Assembly (NCBI RefSeq): GCF_042754225.1
Contig: NZ_JBHZAH010000033.1
Span: 1 to 42,964 of the forward strand
DNA: 42,964 nucleotides
Direction of reading: 5' to 3'
From: Rhodococcus_G sp042754225
GTDB lineage: Bacteria > Actinomycetota > Actinomycetes > Mycobacteriales > Mycobacteriaceae
Each line of letters starts with the position of its first letter. Position 1 is the first letter of the stretch. A program made the position numbers and the translations under genes. The notes beneath the pieces are model-generated. The model saw nothing but the letters and a program-made list of their open reading frames with translations, searched no databases and was not told the DNA's origin. This document shows, in pieces, positions 22,264-30,597 of the stretch.

Positions 22264-23705
22264 TGACACAGAGGGTGCACCACACCGTGGTGATCGGGGC
22301 CGGGTTCGCCGGACTCGGCATGGCCGCGGGTCTGGTCCGAGCCGGACGGTCCGATTTCGTCGTCCTCGAGAAGGCCGACGACCTCGGCGGTACCTGGCGG
22401 GAGAACATCTATCCCGGCTGCGAGTGCGACGTGCCGTCGGTCCTGTACTCGTACTCGTTCTCGCCGAACAGTCGTTGGAGCGGGGTGCGGGCGGCGCAGT
22501 CGGAGATCCTGCGCTATCTCGGTCGCGTGGCGGACGAGCACCGGATCCGCGAGCGCATCGAGTTCGGAGTCGAGGTCGCGAACGCTCGCTGGGACGAGTC
22601 CGGTGCCCGCTGGCACGTGCGGACGACCACGGGCCGCGAGTACGTGGCCCGATTCCTCGTCGTTGCGACGGGTGCCCTGCACCTGCCGAAGGTGCCGACG
22701 ATCCCCGGTGCCGAGTCCTTCCGTGGCGCGCAGTTCCACACGGCGCACTGGGACCACTCGGTGGATCTGGCCGGCAAGTCGGTGGCGGTGGTCGGTACCG
22801 GCGCCAGCGCGATTCAGGTGGTCCCGCAGATCGCCGACCGCGCGGGATCGCTGCAGCTGTACCAGCGCACGCCGCCGTGGGTGCTGCCGCGCCGCGAACG
22901 GCTGCCCGTGCCGCGTACTGCGCTGGGCGCCAAGGTCCTTCGGGGGTTGACCTACTGCGGCGCCGAGACGCTGGCGGTCGGGCTGAACGGTCACCCGGCG
23001 CTGGTCCGGCCGCTCGAGCGCCGGGCGCTCCGGCATCTGCGCCGGCAGGTCGGCGATCCGGCGCTCCGCGCCACCCTCACGCCCGACTACCGGATCGGGT
23101 GCAAGCGAATCCTCCGATCCAACACCTATTTCCCGGCGGTGGCCGGGCCGCGCACCGAGGTGATCACCGAGCGCATCGCCGAGATCCGCCCGCACGCCGT
23201 CGTCGCCGCGGACGGAACCGTCCGTCCGGTGGACGTCATCGTCTACGCCACCGGATTCCGGGTGGCCGGGGCGCTCGCCGGGATGCCGCTCGTCGGGCGC
23301 GGCGGTGTCGGTCTCCAGCAGCGGTGGCTGCGGGACGGGATCCGCACGCACCTCGGCATCACGGTGTCGGGGCTGCCCAACGCGTTCCTGCTGACCGGTC
23401 CGAACACCGGACTCGGCCACACCTCGGTGGTGTTCATGATCGAGTCGCAGGTGCGGTACGTGCTCGCGGCGATGGACCTGGTGGCGGGCGCCGGCGCGCG
23501 GGCGATCGACGTGCGAGCGGACGCGCAGGCGGAGTTTCACGAGGAACTGCACGGCAAGCTCGCCACCGCGGTGTGGAGCACCGGCGGATGCCGCAGCTGG
23601 TACGTGGATGCGCAGGGATCCAATCACTCACTGTGGCCGGGCTTCTCGTGGCAGTACCGGATGCAGACCCGTCGGGTGGACCGGGGTGTGCACGAACTGT
23701 TCTAG
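22263..23705 (+). CDS. Flavin monooxygenase, Baeyer-Villiger type
   Basis: 480-residue FAD/NADPH monooxygenase. GAGFAG at residues 12-17 binds FAD, GGTWRENIYPGCECDVPS is the conserved substrate-side segment, F153-R-G-x3-H159-x3-W163-D164 is the Baeyer-Villiger fingerprint, and GTGASA at 178-183 binds NADPH. The C-terminal YATGF and GPNTGLGHTS segments are also typical. It should insert oxygen into ketones using NADPH and O2; the natural substrate is unknown. GGAGGGAG is five bases before the GTG. Its 3' end overlaps the convergent modC by four bases. No regulator is adjacent despite the palindrome. Confidence 0.93.
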   Translation: MTQRVHHTVVIGAGFAGLGMAAGLVRAGRSDFVVLEKADDLGGTWRENIYPGCECDVPSVLYSYSFSPNSRWSGVRAAQSEILRYLGRVADEHRIRERIEFGVEVANARWDESGARWHVRTTTGREYVARFLVVATGALHLPKVPTIPGAESFRGAQFHTAHWDHSVDLAGKSVAVVGTGASAIQVVPQIADRAGSLQLYQRTPPWVLPRRERLPVPRTALGAKVLRGLTYCGAETLAVGLNGHPALVRPLERRALRHLRRQVGDPALRATLTPDYRIGCKRILRSNTYFPAVAGPRTEVITERIAEIRPHAVVAADGTVRPVDVIVYATGFRVAGALAGMPLVGRGGVGLQQRWLRDGIRTHLGITVSGLPNAFLLTGPNTGLGHTSVVFMIESQVRYVLAAMDLVAGAGARAIDVRADAQAEFHEELHGKLATAVWSTGGCRSWYVDAQGSNHSLWPGFSWQYRMQTRRVDRGVHELF

Positions 23706-24805
23706 CCGTCCGCGGATGCCGCGCCCGATCCCGGCAGGGCGGCGAGCACCTCGACCTCCTGGGTCTTCACCACGAAGTACACCCCGACGCCGGGGTGCAG
23801 GTCGAGGTCCGCGACCGCCGCGGGTGTCACGTCGGCGGTCAGGCCCGCGCTGCCGTCCGGGTTCTGCTCGCCGTGCACCCGCACCGCCGCTCCGTGCACC
23901 TCCAGCTCGGCGATCGTCACCGGAAAGACGTTGCGGGGGCTGGCATGCGGAGGTTCCAGGTGCACGGCGACCGAAGCGGGCCGGAACAGGGCGACCGCGG
24001 GAGCGCCCGGTTCCACCTCGCCGGTTCCGGAAACAGAGGCGCCCCAGGATGTTTCGAGAGTGCCCGGTTCGACGATCCGACCCGAGACCAGATTGACGCC
24101 GGCGATGCGGGCAGCGAAGGCGCTGCGCGGGGTGGTGAGGACTTCCCGCACGGTGCCGGACTCGACCACCCGGCCGGCCTCGACCACGACCACCCGATCC
24201 GCCAGGGCCAGCGCGTCGAGCAGGTCGTGGGTGACGATCACCGCGGTGCGCCCTTGCTCGCGGAGGATGCGACGCAGCAGTCGCCGCAGCGCGGGCGCGA
24301 CCGCGACGTCCAATGCGGCCATCGGCTCGTCCAGGAGCAGGACCCGCGGCTCGGCGGCGAGGGCGCGCGCGATCGCAATCCGCTGGGCCTGACCCCCGGA
24401 GAGCTGCGCGGGACGCGTGCGGGCGAGGTCCTCGGCGTCGACCTCGCGCAGCCACCGGGCCGCGACCGCCCGGGCGGTCGACCGCCCGGCGCCGCGGCTG
24501 CGCGGGGCGAAGCCGACGTTCGCGGCAGCCGTCAGGTGCGGAAACAGCAGCGGGCGCTGGCTGAGCAGCGCCACCCCGCGCGCGTGCGGTGCGACGAACA
24601 CCCCCGACTCGGTGTCGGTCAGGACTTTGCCGCCGACGGTGACGGTGCCGCGATCGGGGCGCAGCAGTCCGGCGATCAGCGCGAGCAGCGTCGACTTCCC
24701 GGCCCCGTTGGGGCCGAGCACCGCGAGCACCTCCCCGTCGGCGACCGTGACGTCGAACTCGACGTCGCGCTGATCGAGGCGCGCGCTGACCTGTACGCCG
24801 CTCAC
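23702..24805 (-). CDS. modC: Molybdate ABC transporter ATP-binding protein ModC
   Basis: 367-residue ATPase subunit. Walker A is GPNGAGKST (residues 31-39), the Q-loop is in SQRPLLFPHL, the signature is LSGGQAQR, Walker B is VLLLDEP and the switch His is in VTHD. The C-terminal region from about residue 265 is a TOBE/Mop-like regulatory domain (NVFPVTIAELEV, then PGVGVYFVVKTQEVEV). It powers molybdate import through ModB. It is last in the operon, 13 bp after modB. Confidence 0.93.
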   Translation of the reverse strand: MSGVQVSARLDQRDVEFDVTVADGEVLAVLGPNGAGKSTLLALIAGLLRPDRGTVTVGGKVLTDTESGVFVAPHARGVALLSQRPLLFPHLTAAANVGFAPRSRGAGRSTARAVAARWLREVDAEDLARTRPAQLSGGQAQRIAIARALAAEPRVLLLDEPMAALDVAVAPALRRLLRRILREQGRTAVIVTHDLLDALALADRVVVVEAGRVVESGTVREVLTTPRSAFAARIAGVNLVSGRIVEPGTLETSWGASVSGTGEVEPGAPAVALFRPASVAVHLEPPHASPRNVFPVTIAELEVHGAAVRVHGEQNPDGSAGLTADVTPAAVADLDLHPGVGVYFVVKTQEVEVLAALPGSGAASADG

Positions 24806-24818
24806 GGCGCACCCGACA

Positions 24819-25628
24819 TCACAGCGCGCCCGCGATGCGGCGGCCGCGCGTGGCGAGCACGATCAGCGCGGCGACCACGATGAGCAGCAGCGAGAGTGCC
24901 ACCGCCGCATCGGGATCGGTCTCGCGTTGCAGGTAGATCTCCAGCGGCAGGGTGCGGGTGACGCCCTGCAGCGAACCGGCGAAGGTGATGGTCGCGCCGA
25001 ACTCGCCGAGGGCGCGAGCGAAGGCGAGCACCGTGCCGGACACCAGCCCCGGCAGCACCAGCGGCAGCGTCACCCGGCGCAGCACTGTCGTCGGGCGGGC
25101 GCCGAGTGTGGCCGCGACCGCCTCGAACTCGCGGCCCGCCACCCGCAGCGACCCCTCGAGGCTGACCACGAGGAACGGCAGGGAGACGAAGGCCTGGGCC
25201 AGCACGACCGCGGTGGTGGAGAAGGCGATCCGGAGACCGATGACCTCGAGCTGATGCCCGAGCAGGCCCTGCCTGCCGAAGGTGTACAGCAGCGCGATGC
25301 CCCCGACCACCGGCGGCAGTACCAGCGGGAGCAGCACCAGTGCGCGCAGCAGCGACCGTCCGCGAAAGCTCCCGCGTGCCAGCACCAGTGCGAGGGGGAT
25401 GCCCAGAAGCAGGCACACGGCGGTGCTCGCCGTCGCGGTCTTCAGGCTCAACAGCAGTGCGACGCGCGAGGATTCGGAGGTGATCAGCGGCACGAAGTTC
25501 GCCCAGTCGATCTCGGCCAGGATCGAGACCAGCGGCAGCAGCAGGAAGGCGGCGCCGAGCGCGGCGGGCAGATAGGCCCAGGTGGGAAGCCCCACCCGGA
25601 CCGCTCCGCCGCCGCGCGCCCGGGTCAC
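24819..25628 (-). CDS. modB: Molybdate ABC transporter permease ModB
   Basis: 269-residue inner-membrane permease with about six transmembrane helices. The coupling segment EFEAVAATLGARPTTVLRRVTLPLVLPGLVSG is the EAA loop that contacts ModC, and ALGEFGATITFAG is the molybdate/sulfate permease hallmark. The GTG at 25628 overlaps the modA stop in GTGA. The frame is open upstream but only as an antisense shadow of modA. Confidence 0.94.
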   Translation of the reverse strand: MTRARGGGAVRVGLPTWAYLPAALGAAFLLLPLVSILAEIDWANFVPLITSESSRVALLLSLKTATASTAVCLLLGIPLALVLARGSFRGRSLLRALVLLPLVLPPVVGGIALLYTFGRQGLLGHQLEVIGLRIAFSTTAVVLAQAFVSLPFLVVSLEGSLRVAGREFEAVAATLGARPTTVLRRVTLPLVLPGLVSGTVLAFARALGEFGATITFAGSLQGVTRTLPLEIYLQRETDPDAAVALSLLLIVVAALIVLATRGRRIAGAL

Positions 25629-26419
25629 GGTGCGGCGAACCCCGCTGCGGACAGCACCTTCCGGCCGTCGTCGCCGGTGACCAGGGCGACGAACTCCTGT
25701 GCGGCGACCGGGTTCCCGGAGGCCTTCAGGGTGGCGATCGGGTAGGTGTTCACAGCGCCCGCGGACTCGGGGAACGCGACCGTGGTGACCTTGGCGCCCG
25801 CGCCCGCCGCGTCGGTGACGTAGACCAGGCCCGCATCGGCCTGCCCCGAGGTGACCTTCCCGAGCACGTCGGTCACCGAGGACTCCTCGCTGACCGGATG
25901 CAGGGTGGTGCCGGTGGCGGTCTCGATCTTCTTCGTCGCGGCGCCGCACGGGACCTGCGGCGCGCACACCACCACCTGGGCATCCGGTCGCGCCAGGTCC
26001 GCGAATGTCTCGATGTGTGCGGGGTTACCGGGCGGGGTGACGATGGTCAGGGTGTTCGTGGCGAAGTCGACCGGAGTGCCCGCGACCAGTCCGGCGTCGG
26101 TGGCCTTGGTCATGTTGGCCGTGTCGGCGGAGGCGAACACGTCTCCGGGCGCGCCCTGGGTGAGCTGCGCGACCAGGTCCGAGGAGCCGGCGAAGTTCAA
26201 CTTCACGGTGGTCCCGGGGTGCTGCTGCTCGAACTGCCTGCCGAGTTCGCCGAAGGTGGACTTGAGCGACGCCGCGGCGAACACGGTGATCTCGCCGGTG
26301 ACGGGCGCGGCCCCGCTCGTGGTGGTCGCCCCCGAATCCTCGGTGGTCGAGCTCCCGCACCCTGCCACCAGGGCCGTAGCGATGATTGCGACCAGGGCCG
26401 CTCCGAGGGTGCGCTTCAC
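25625..26419 (-). CDS. modA: Molybdate-binding lipoprotein ModA
   Basis: 264-residue extracellular substrate-binding lipoprotein. A signal peptide ends in a lipobox LVAGC (Cys21) and a Thr/Ser-rich linker follows. The mature domain has VFAAASLKSTFGEL and FAGSSDLVAQLTQGAPGDVFASAD, which supply oxyanion contacts, then PCGAATKK and DAGLVYVTDA, all typical of ModA. The GTG start overlaps the upstream regulator stop in GTGA, so the whole unit is one transcript. Confidence 0.94.
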   Translation of the reverse strand: MKRTLGAALVAIIATALVAGCGSSTTEDSGATTTSGAAPVTGEITVFAAASLKSTFGELGRQFEQQHPGTTVKLNFAGSSDLVAQLTQGAPGDVFASADTANMTKATDAGLVAGTPVDFATNTLTIVTPPGNPAHIETFADLARPDAQVVVCAPQVPCGAATKKIETATGTTLHPVSEESSVTDVLGKVTSGQADAGLVYVTDAAGAGAKVTTVAFPESAGAVNTYPIATLKASGNPVAAQEFVALVTGDDGRKVLSAAGFAAP

Positions 26420-26835
26420 GAGGATCCTCCATGGTGGTGGGTGTCGGGGGTTTCGACGACGACGGTGGTGGCCTTGACCATGGCGACGGCGACCTTGCCG
26501 GGCGCCAGGCCGAGCTCACGCGCGGACGCGCTGCTCATCAGGGAGACGACGGTGAACGGGCCGCACTGCATCTGTACCTCGGCCATCACCTTGTCCTCGG
26601 TGACCTTGGTGACGAGTCCGACGAACCGGTTCCGCGCGGAACTGCTCGTGCCGAGCGGATCGGGCGGGGGACTGGCGTGGGCTCGGGCGAACTCGGCGAG
26701 CACCTCGCCGTCGATCACCTTGCGCCCGGACTCGTCCTTGCCCGCGGTGAGGGCCCCGCTGTCGATCCAGCGGCGCACGGTGTCGTCGCTGACACCGAGC
26801 AGTCCGGCGGCGTCCTTGACGCGTATCGACGACAT
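26416..26835 (-). CDS. HTH plus Mop (TOBE) molybdate-responsive regulator
   Basis: 139-residue protein. The N-terminal 55 residues form an excisionase/MerR-like helix-turn-helix (IRVKDAAGLLGVSDDTVRRWIDSG). The C-terminal 65 residues form a single Mop domain (RNRFVGLVTKVTEDKVMAEVQMQCGPFTVVSLMSSASARELGLAPGKVAVAMVKATTVVVE) that should bind molybdate. It is thus a compact alternative to ModE and first gene of the mod operon. ATG at 26835 is preferred, with GAGG eight bases upstream; GTG at 26841 is possible. A small palindrome GTAT-GTG-ATAC at 26899-26909 upstream is a weak operator candidate. Confidence 0.88.
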   Translation of the reverse strand: MSSIRVKDAAGLLGVSDDTVRRWIDSGALTAGKDESGRKVIDGEVLAEFARAHASPPPDPLGTSSSARNRFVGLVTKVTEDKVMAEVQMQCGPFTVVSLMSSASARELGLAPGKVAVAMVKATTVVVETPDTHHHGGSS

Positions 26836-26994
26836 GTGTGACACCTCAGCATGAGTTCCGTAGATGCGTAGCAATCTGGATACTAGGTCAGCGTTCGCGT
26901 ATGTGATACCCGGAAAGATCCGCGGATGAGCTTTCGACGGCGTGCCGCTCACGGCCGCCGGGTAAAATCACTTCCGCCAGTCGGAGGTGGTTCG

Positions 26995-28299
26995 ATGAAA
27001 CCAGCCGCGCCCCAAGTGCTGTCGGTGTTCGAGGCCGTCGCCGGTGGTTCGTTGCCGGTGCGGGTCCGCTGCTGGGACGGGTCGACCGCCGGACCGTCGT
27101 CCGCGCACGTTGCCGTGGTTTTCCGGAACCGTCGGGCGCTGCGCCGAATTCTCTGGTCGCCCAACGAGCTCGGCCTCGCGCGGGCCTACGTCTCCGGCGA
27201 TCTCGGTGTCGAGGGCGACCTGTTCGAGCTGCTCGACGGACCGGACGTGATCGAGAGGGTCGCGCGGAAGGATCTGCGTACGTTCGGCCGGCAGGAGGTG
27301 GCCCATTTCGCGTCGACGTTCCTGCGGCTCGGCGCGATCGGGCCGCCCCCGCGACCGCCCGCCCTCGAGGTTGCCCGGCGGCGGGGGAGCAGGCACAGCA
27401 AGAAGCGCGACGCCGCGGTCGTCTCGCACCACTACGACATCGGAAACGACTTCTACCGGCTGATTCTCGGACCGTCGATGGTCTACTCGTGCGGCTACTG
27501 GGCGCGGGGTGAGGGTGGTTCGCTCGAGGACGCCCAGTACGACAAGCTGGATCTGGTGTGCCGAAAGCTGGGGCTGCGGCCGGGCATGCGACTGCTCGAC
27601 GTCGGCTGCGGCTGGGGGTCGATGCCGATCCACGCCGCGCGGCACTACGGGGTTTCCGCGGTAGGGGTGACGATCAGCCGCCAGCAGCACGACCTGGCCC
27701 GCGCGCTGGTCGAGGAGGCCGGGGTCGCGGACCGGGTCGAGATTCGCCTGCAGGACTATCGCGACGTCCGCGACGGGCCGTACGACGCGATCTCCAGCAT
27801 CGGGATGTCCGAGCACGTCGGCGACCGGCAACTGAACGCCTACGCGGCCGGCATGGCGGCGCTGCTTCGCCCGGGAGGACGCCTGCTCAACCACGCGATC
27901 TCGTCGATCGCGCCGCTCGTGGACGCGAAGCACACGGCGCCGACCTTCACCGACCGCTACATCTTTCCGGACGGAGAACTGTTGCCGCTCAGCCGGGTTC
28001 TCGACGGGCTCGAGCACGCCGGGCTCGAGACCCGAGACTGTGAGGCGCTGCGGGAGCACTACGCGTCGACCCTGCGTCACTGGGTTGCGAACCTCCGACG
28101 CGAGTGGGTGGAGGTGGTGCGCCTGGTCGGGGCGTCGCGGGCGCGTACCTGGCTGCTGTACCTGACGGCGAGCGTGCTCGCGTTCGAACGCGGCCGGATC
28201 GGCGTCAACCAGGTGCTCGCCGTCCGGCCGGGGGAGCGCGGGGCCAGCGGGCTGCCCCGCACCCGTGGGGAATGGCTCGGTCCGGACGGCTCCGGCTGA
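26995..28299 (+). CDS. Cyclopropane-fatty-acyl-phospholipid synthase family methyltransferase
   Basis: 434-residue SAM-dependent enzyme that should act on unsaturated acyl chains of phospholipids. A Cfa-type N-terminal domain (about 1-130) precedes the methyltransferase fold. VSHHYDIGNDFYRLILGPSMVYSCGYW is the hallmark segment, LDVGCGWGS (201-209) binds SAM, and GVTISRQQ and SSIGMSEHVG follow. It has the longer Cfa layout rather than the short mycolic-acid CmaA form. GGAGGTGG just before the ATG sets the start; a GTG/ATG upstream at 26926 falls in the divergent promoter region. It is probably co-transcribed with the DUF2156 gene 91 bp downstream. Confidence 0.9.
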   Translation: MKPAAPQVLSVFEAVAGGSLPVRVRCWDGSTAGPSSAHVAVVFRNRRALRRILWSPNELGLARAYVSGDLGVEGDLFELLDGPDVIERVARKDLRTFGRQEVAHFASTFLRLGAIGPPPRPPALEVARRRGSRHSKKRDAAVVSHHYDIGNDFYRLILGPSMVYSCGYWARGEGGSLEDAQYDKLDLVCRKLGLRPGMRLLDVGCGWGSMPIHAARHYGVSAVGVTISRQQHDLARALVEEAGVADRVEIRLQDYRDVRDGPYDAISSIGMSEHVGDRQLNAYAAGMAALLRPGGRLLNHAISSIAPLVDAKHTAPTFTDRYIFPDGELLPLSRVLDGLEHAGLETRDCEALREHYASTLRHWVANLRREWVEVVRLVGASRARTWLLYLTASVLAFERGRIGVNQVLAVRPGERGASGLPRTRGEWLGPDGSG

Positions 28300-28390
28300 C
28301 CGTCGGCCGGAAATATTCTGTGGCGTAAGGCCGTTTCTTCTGGTGGTGTGACCTGAGCAACGGTCGACCGACAGTTCGGGAGGGAGTCGC

Positions 28391-29764
28391 GTGGCCGGGA
28401 CACGAGATCGGGCAGCGGCATTCGATGCCGTCGGCACCCGGAGCCGCGTCGCGAGACCGACTCACAACCCGGCGTACTACGCCGGGGCCGTGGGGCTGCC
28501 GGCGATCGTGCTCGTGGTGCTCGCGATCGGGACCGCCAAGCACTTCAACGGCCACCACCTCTGGGTTTTCGCGCTCGCAGTCGCCGCGCTGTTCGTTGCG
28601 CGGGGTGTGCACCTGGGCAGGCCCGTCACCGGCACGCACGCCGCCGCGGCCGCGGCCGCCGTGCTGGCCGCGCTGATGATCCAGGCGACCGGACATTCGG
28701 CGATCGCGCTGACCGTGCTCGCCCTCAGCGGACTGGTGCTGATGTGGCCGACGTCCAGTCGGCCGCAGCCGGAACGCCTGCCGAGCGTGTACGCACTGGT
28801 CGACCGGACGGTCGCGGATCCGCTCGCGCCGTTTGCGATGCACTCGCTCAAGAGCTACTTCTTCACCGAGGACCAGTCGGCGGCGATCGGCTACCACGCC
28901 AGGCTCGGTGTGGCGGTGGTCGGTGGCGACCCGATCGGTGAGCCGGCGGATTTTCCGGCGTTGGTGGCCCAATTTCAGCGGTTCTGCCGGGAGCGCGGCT
29001 GGCGGATCGTGGTGCTCGGTTCCAGTGAAGGACGTCGCGGGCTGTGGGACACGGCGGTGTGGCCACCGCTGCGGGCGGTCCCCATCGGACGCGACGTGGT
29101 GGTCGAGGTCGGCACCTTCGACATGGTCGGCAGGAGATTCCGCAACCTCCGCCAGGCTGTGAGCCGCACGCGCAACGCCGGTCTGACCACCGAGGTGATC
29201 GCGGAGACGGACCTGCCCGACGCGCTGTCGGCGGAACTGCGCGAGATCGCGTCACAGACGCACGGTGTGCAGGCCGAGCGCGGCTTCTCGATGATCCTCG
29301 ACCATGCCCTCGACGGCCGGTACCCCGGCATGCTGATCGTCCTTGCCCGGGATCAGGACGGCGTCGTACAGGGATTCCAGCGCTACGCGGTCGCCGGACG
29401 CGGCACCGAGATCAGCCTCGACGTGCCGTGGCGGCGCAAGGGCGCGCCCAACGGCATCGACGAGAGGCTGAGCGTGGCGATGATCGACTACGCCCGCGAC
29501 CACGGTGGCACACGCGTCTCGCTCGCCTTCGCGGCGTTCCCCGAACTGTTCGACGAGAAGGACCGCGGGTGGCTCCGTCAGGTGCTGTTCAACGTGATCC
29601 ACCTCGGTGACTCGTTGCTGGCGCTCGAATCGCTCTACCGCTACCTGAAGAAGTTCCACTCGATCGGTGACCGCCGCTACGTCCTGCTGAGCTTCCGGAT
29701 GCTGCCGATCGCGGCGTTCGTGCTGCTGACCCTCGAATTCGTGCCGCACCGCAGATCCGACTAG
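28391..29764 (+). CDS. DUF2156 (MprF/LysX-like) membrane protein
   Basis: 457-residue protein with three to four N-terminal membrane helices (about 30-125) and a C-terminal DUF2156 domain with the GNAT-like fold of phosphatidylglycerol aminoacyltransferases (YHARLGVAVVGGDPIGEP, NLRQAVSRTRNAG, GFQRYAV and YLKKFHSIGDRRYVL). MprF/LysX family members attach lysine or alanine to phosphatidylglycerol. There is no lysyl-tRNA synthetase domain here, so it would use an existing aminoacyl-tRNA or do something related. GGGAGGGA precedes the GTG. Neighbouring cfa-type synthase suggests joint membrane-lipid remodelling. Confidence 0.85.
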   Translation: MAGTRDRAAAFDAVGTRSRVARPTHNPAYYAGAVGLPAIVLVVLAIGTAKHFNGHHLWVFALAVAALFVARGVHLGRPVTGTHAAAAAAAVLAALMIQATGHSAIALTVLALSGLVLMWPTSSRPQPERLPSVYALVDRTVADPLAPFAMHSLKSYFFTEDQSAAIGYHARLGVAVVGGDPIGEPADFPALVAQFQRFCRERGWRIVVLGSSEGRRGLWDTAVWPPLRAVPIGRDVVVEVGTFDMVGRRFRNLRQAVSRTRNAGLTTEVIAETDLPDALSAELREIASQTHGVQAERGFSMILDHALDGRYPGMLIVLARDQDGVVQGFQRYAVAGRGTEISLDVPWRRKGAPNGIDERLSVAMIDYARDHGGTRVSLAFAAFPELFDEKDRGWLRQVLFNVIHLGDSLLALESLYRYLKKFHSIGDRRYVLLSFRMLPIAAFVLLTLEFVPHRRSD

Positions 29765-29767
29765 CCA

Positions 29768-29796
29768 AAGCTGAGTCCGAAATATAGATTCAGCTT
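29768..29796. promoter_or_regulatory. Inverted repeat and -10 element at the HxlR gene start
   Basis: AAGCTGA (29768-29774) and TCAGCTT (29790-29796) are exact inverted arms around an AT-rich 15-bp spacer that contains TATAGAT (29783-29789). A start site seven bases after that -10 box would fall at the GTG (29798), implying a leaderless mRNA controlled by its own product. Confidence 0.65.
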
Positions 29797-29797
29797 C

Positions 29798-30223
29798 GTG
29801 GACATCACTCTGGCCGAGACCCTGGCCGTGGTCGGGGAGCGCTGGGCACTGCTCGTGGTCCGGGAGGTCTCGCTCGGGCTGCGTCGCTTCGACGAACTCC
29901 GCGACGCGACCGGTGCACCCCGGGGGGTGCTCTCGGACCGGCTGCAGCGCCTCGTCGCCGCGGGCGTGCTCGACACCCGTGAGTACCGGCTGCCCGGCAG
30001 TCGTGCCCGCCTCGAGTACGCGCTCACCGACGCCGGGCTCGACCTGTTGCCGGTCCTCGCCGCGCTGACCGACTGGGGCGAGCGGCACCTCGCGCCCGGC
30101 GCCGTATCCGAGGTGGTCTACCGGCACGGCGGCTGCGGCGGTCGCGTCACCGCCCGCCTCGTCTGCGAGTGCGGCGCGGAAGCCGGTGTGCACCAGAGAC
30201 TGATCGCCCAAGTGAACCGTTGA
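29798..30223 (+). CDS. HxlR-family transcriptional regulator
   Basis: 141-residue winged-helix regulator. The core is LAVVGERWALLVVREVSLGLRRFDELRDATGAPRGVLSDRLQRLVAAGVL with the wing YRLPGSRARLEYALTDAG. A C-terminal tail adds a small Cys-rich element (HGGCGGRV, then CECG) reminiscent of a zinc knuckle or redox switch. It shows no Shine-Dalgarno and starts right after the inverted repeat, consistent with leaderless translation. It is followed 44 bp later by a thioredoxin-like gene, so a thiol-related signal is plausible. Confidence 0.9.
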   Translation: MDITLAETLAVVGERWALLVVREVSLGLRRFDELRDATGAPRGVLSDRLQRLVAAGVLDTREYRLPGSRARLEYALTDAGLDLLPVLAALTDWGERHLAPGAVSEVVYRHGGCGGRVTARLVCECGAEAGVHQRLIAQVNR

Positions 30224-30267
30224 CCGGCTCGACCCCGACCCGGCCGCCCGAGAGAGAAGGACTGACC

Positions 30268-30597
30268 ATGGCCCTCGCTGCCACCACCGACGCCGACTTC
30301 GCCGCCGACGTACTCGCATCGAGCACGCCGGTGCTCGTCGACTTCACCGCGACGCAGTGCGGGCCCTGCAAGATGATCGCGCCCGTGCTCGAGCAGATCG
30401 CGACCGACGAGGCCGGGCGACTGAGCGTCGTCACCGTCGACGTCGACGCCAACCCCCACGTCACCCGCGACTACCAGGTGATGGGCACGCCGACGCTGGC
30501 GTTGTTCGTCGGTGGGCAACTGGTCGAGCGACTGACCGGCGCGAAGCCGCGGGCGGCGATCCTGCGGGCGCTCGACCCGCACCTGTCCGTGGGGTGA
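30268..30597 (+). CDS. Thioredoxin-like protein with a QCGPC active site
   Basis: 109-residue thioredoxin fold: VLVDFTATQCGPCKMIAPVLEQIA, VDVDANPHVTRDYQVMGTPTLALFVGG with the cis-Pro, and a C-terminal helix. The redox pair Cys31/Cys34 is intact, but the near-invariant Trp before it is Gln30, which should alter reactivity. AGAGAAGG before the ATG marks the start. Its stop touches the opposing Lrp stop (TGA-TCA), with no gap. It is likely co-expressed with the HxlR regulator. Confidence 0.9.
   Translation: MALAATTDADFAADVLASSTPVLVDFTATQCGPCKMIAPVLEQIATDEAGRLSVVTVDVDANPHVTRDYQVMGTPTLALFVGGQLVERLTGAKPRAAILRALDPHLSVG

Noticed and set aside
22424..24883. An 819-codon plus-strand frame spanning the monooxygenase and modC.
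   Set aside because: It runs through two well-supported genes in the wrong frame or strand, and its translation is Arg/Pro-rich low complexity.
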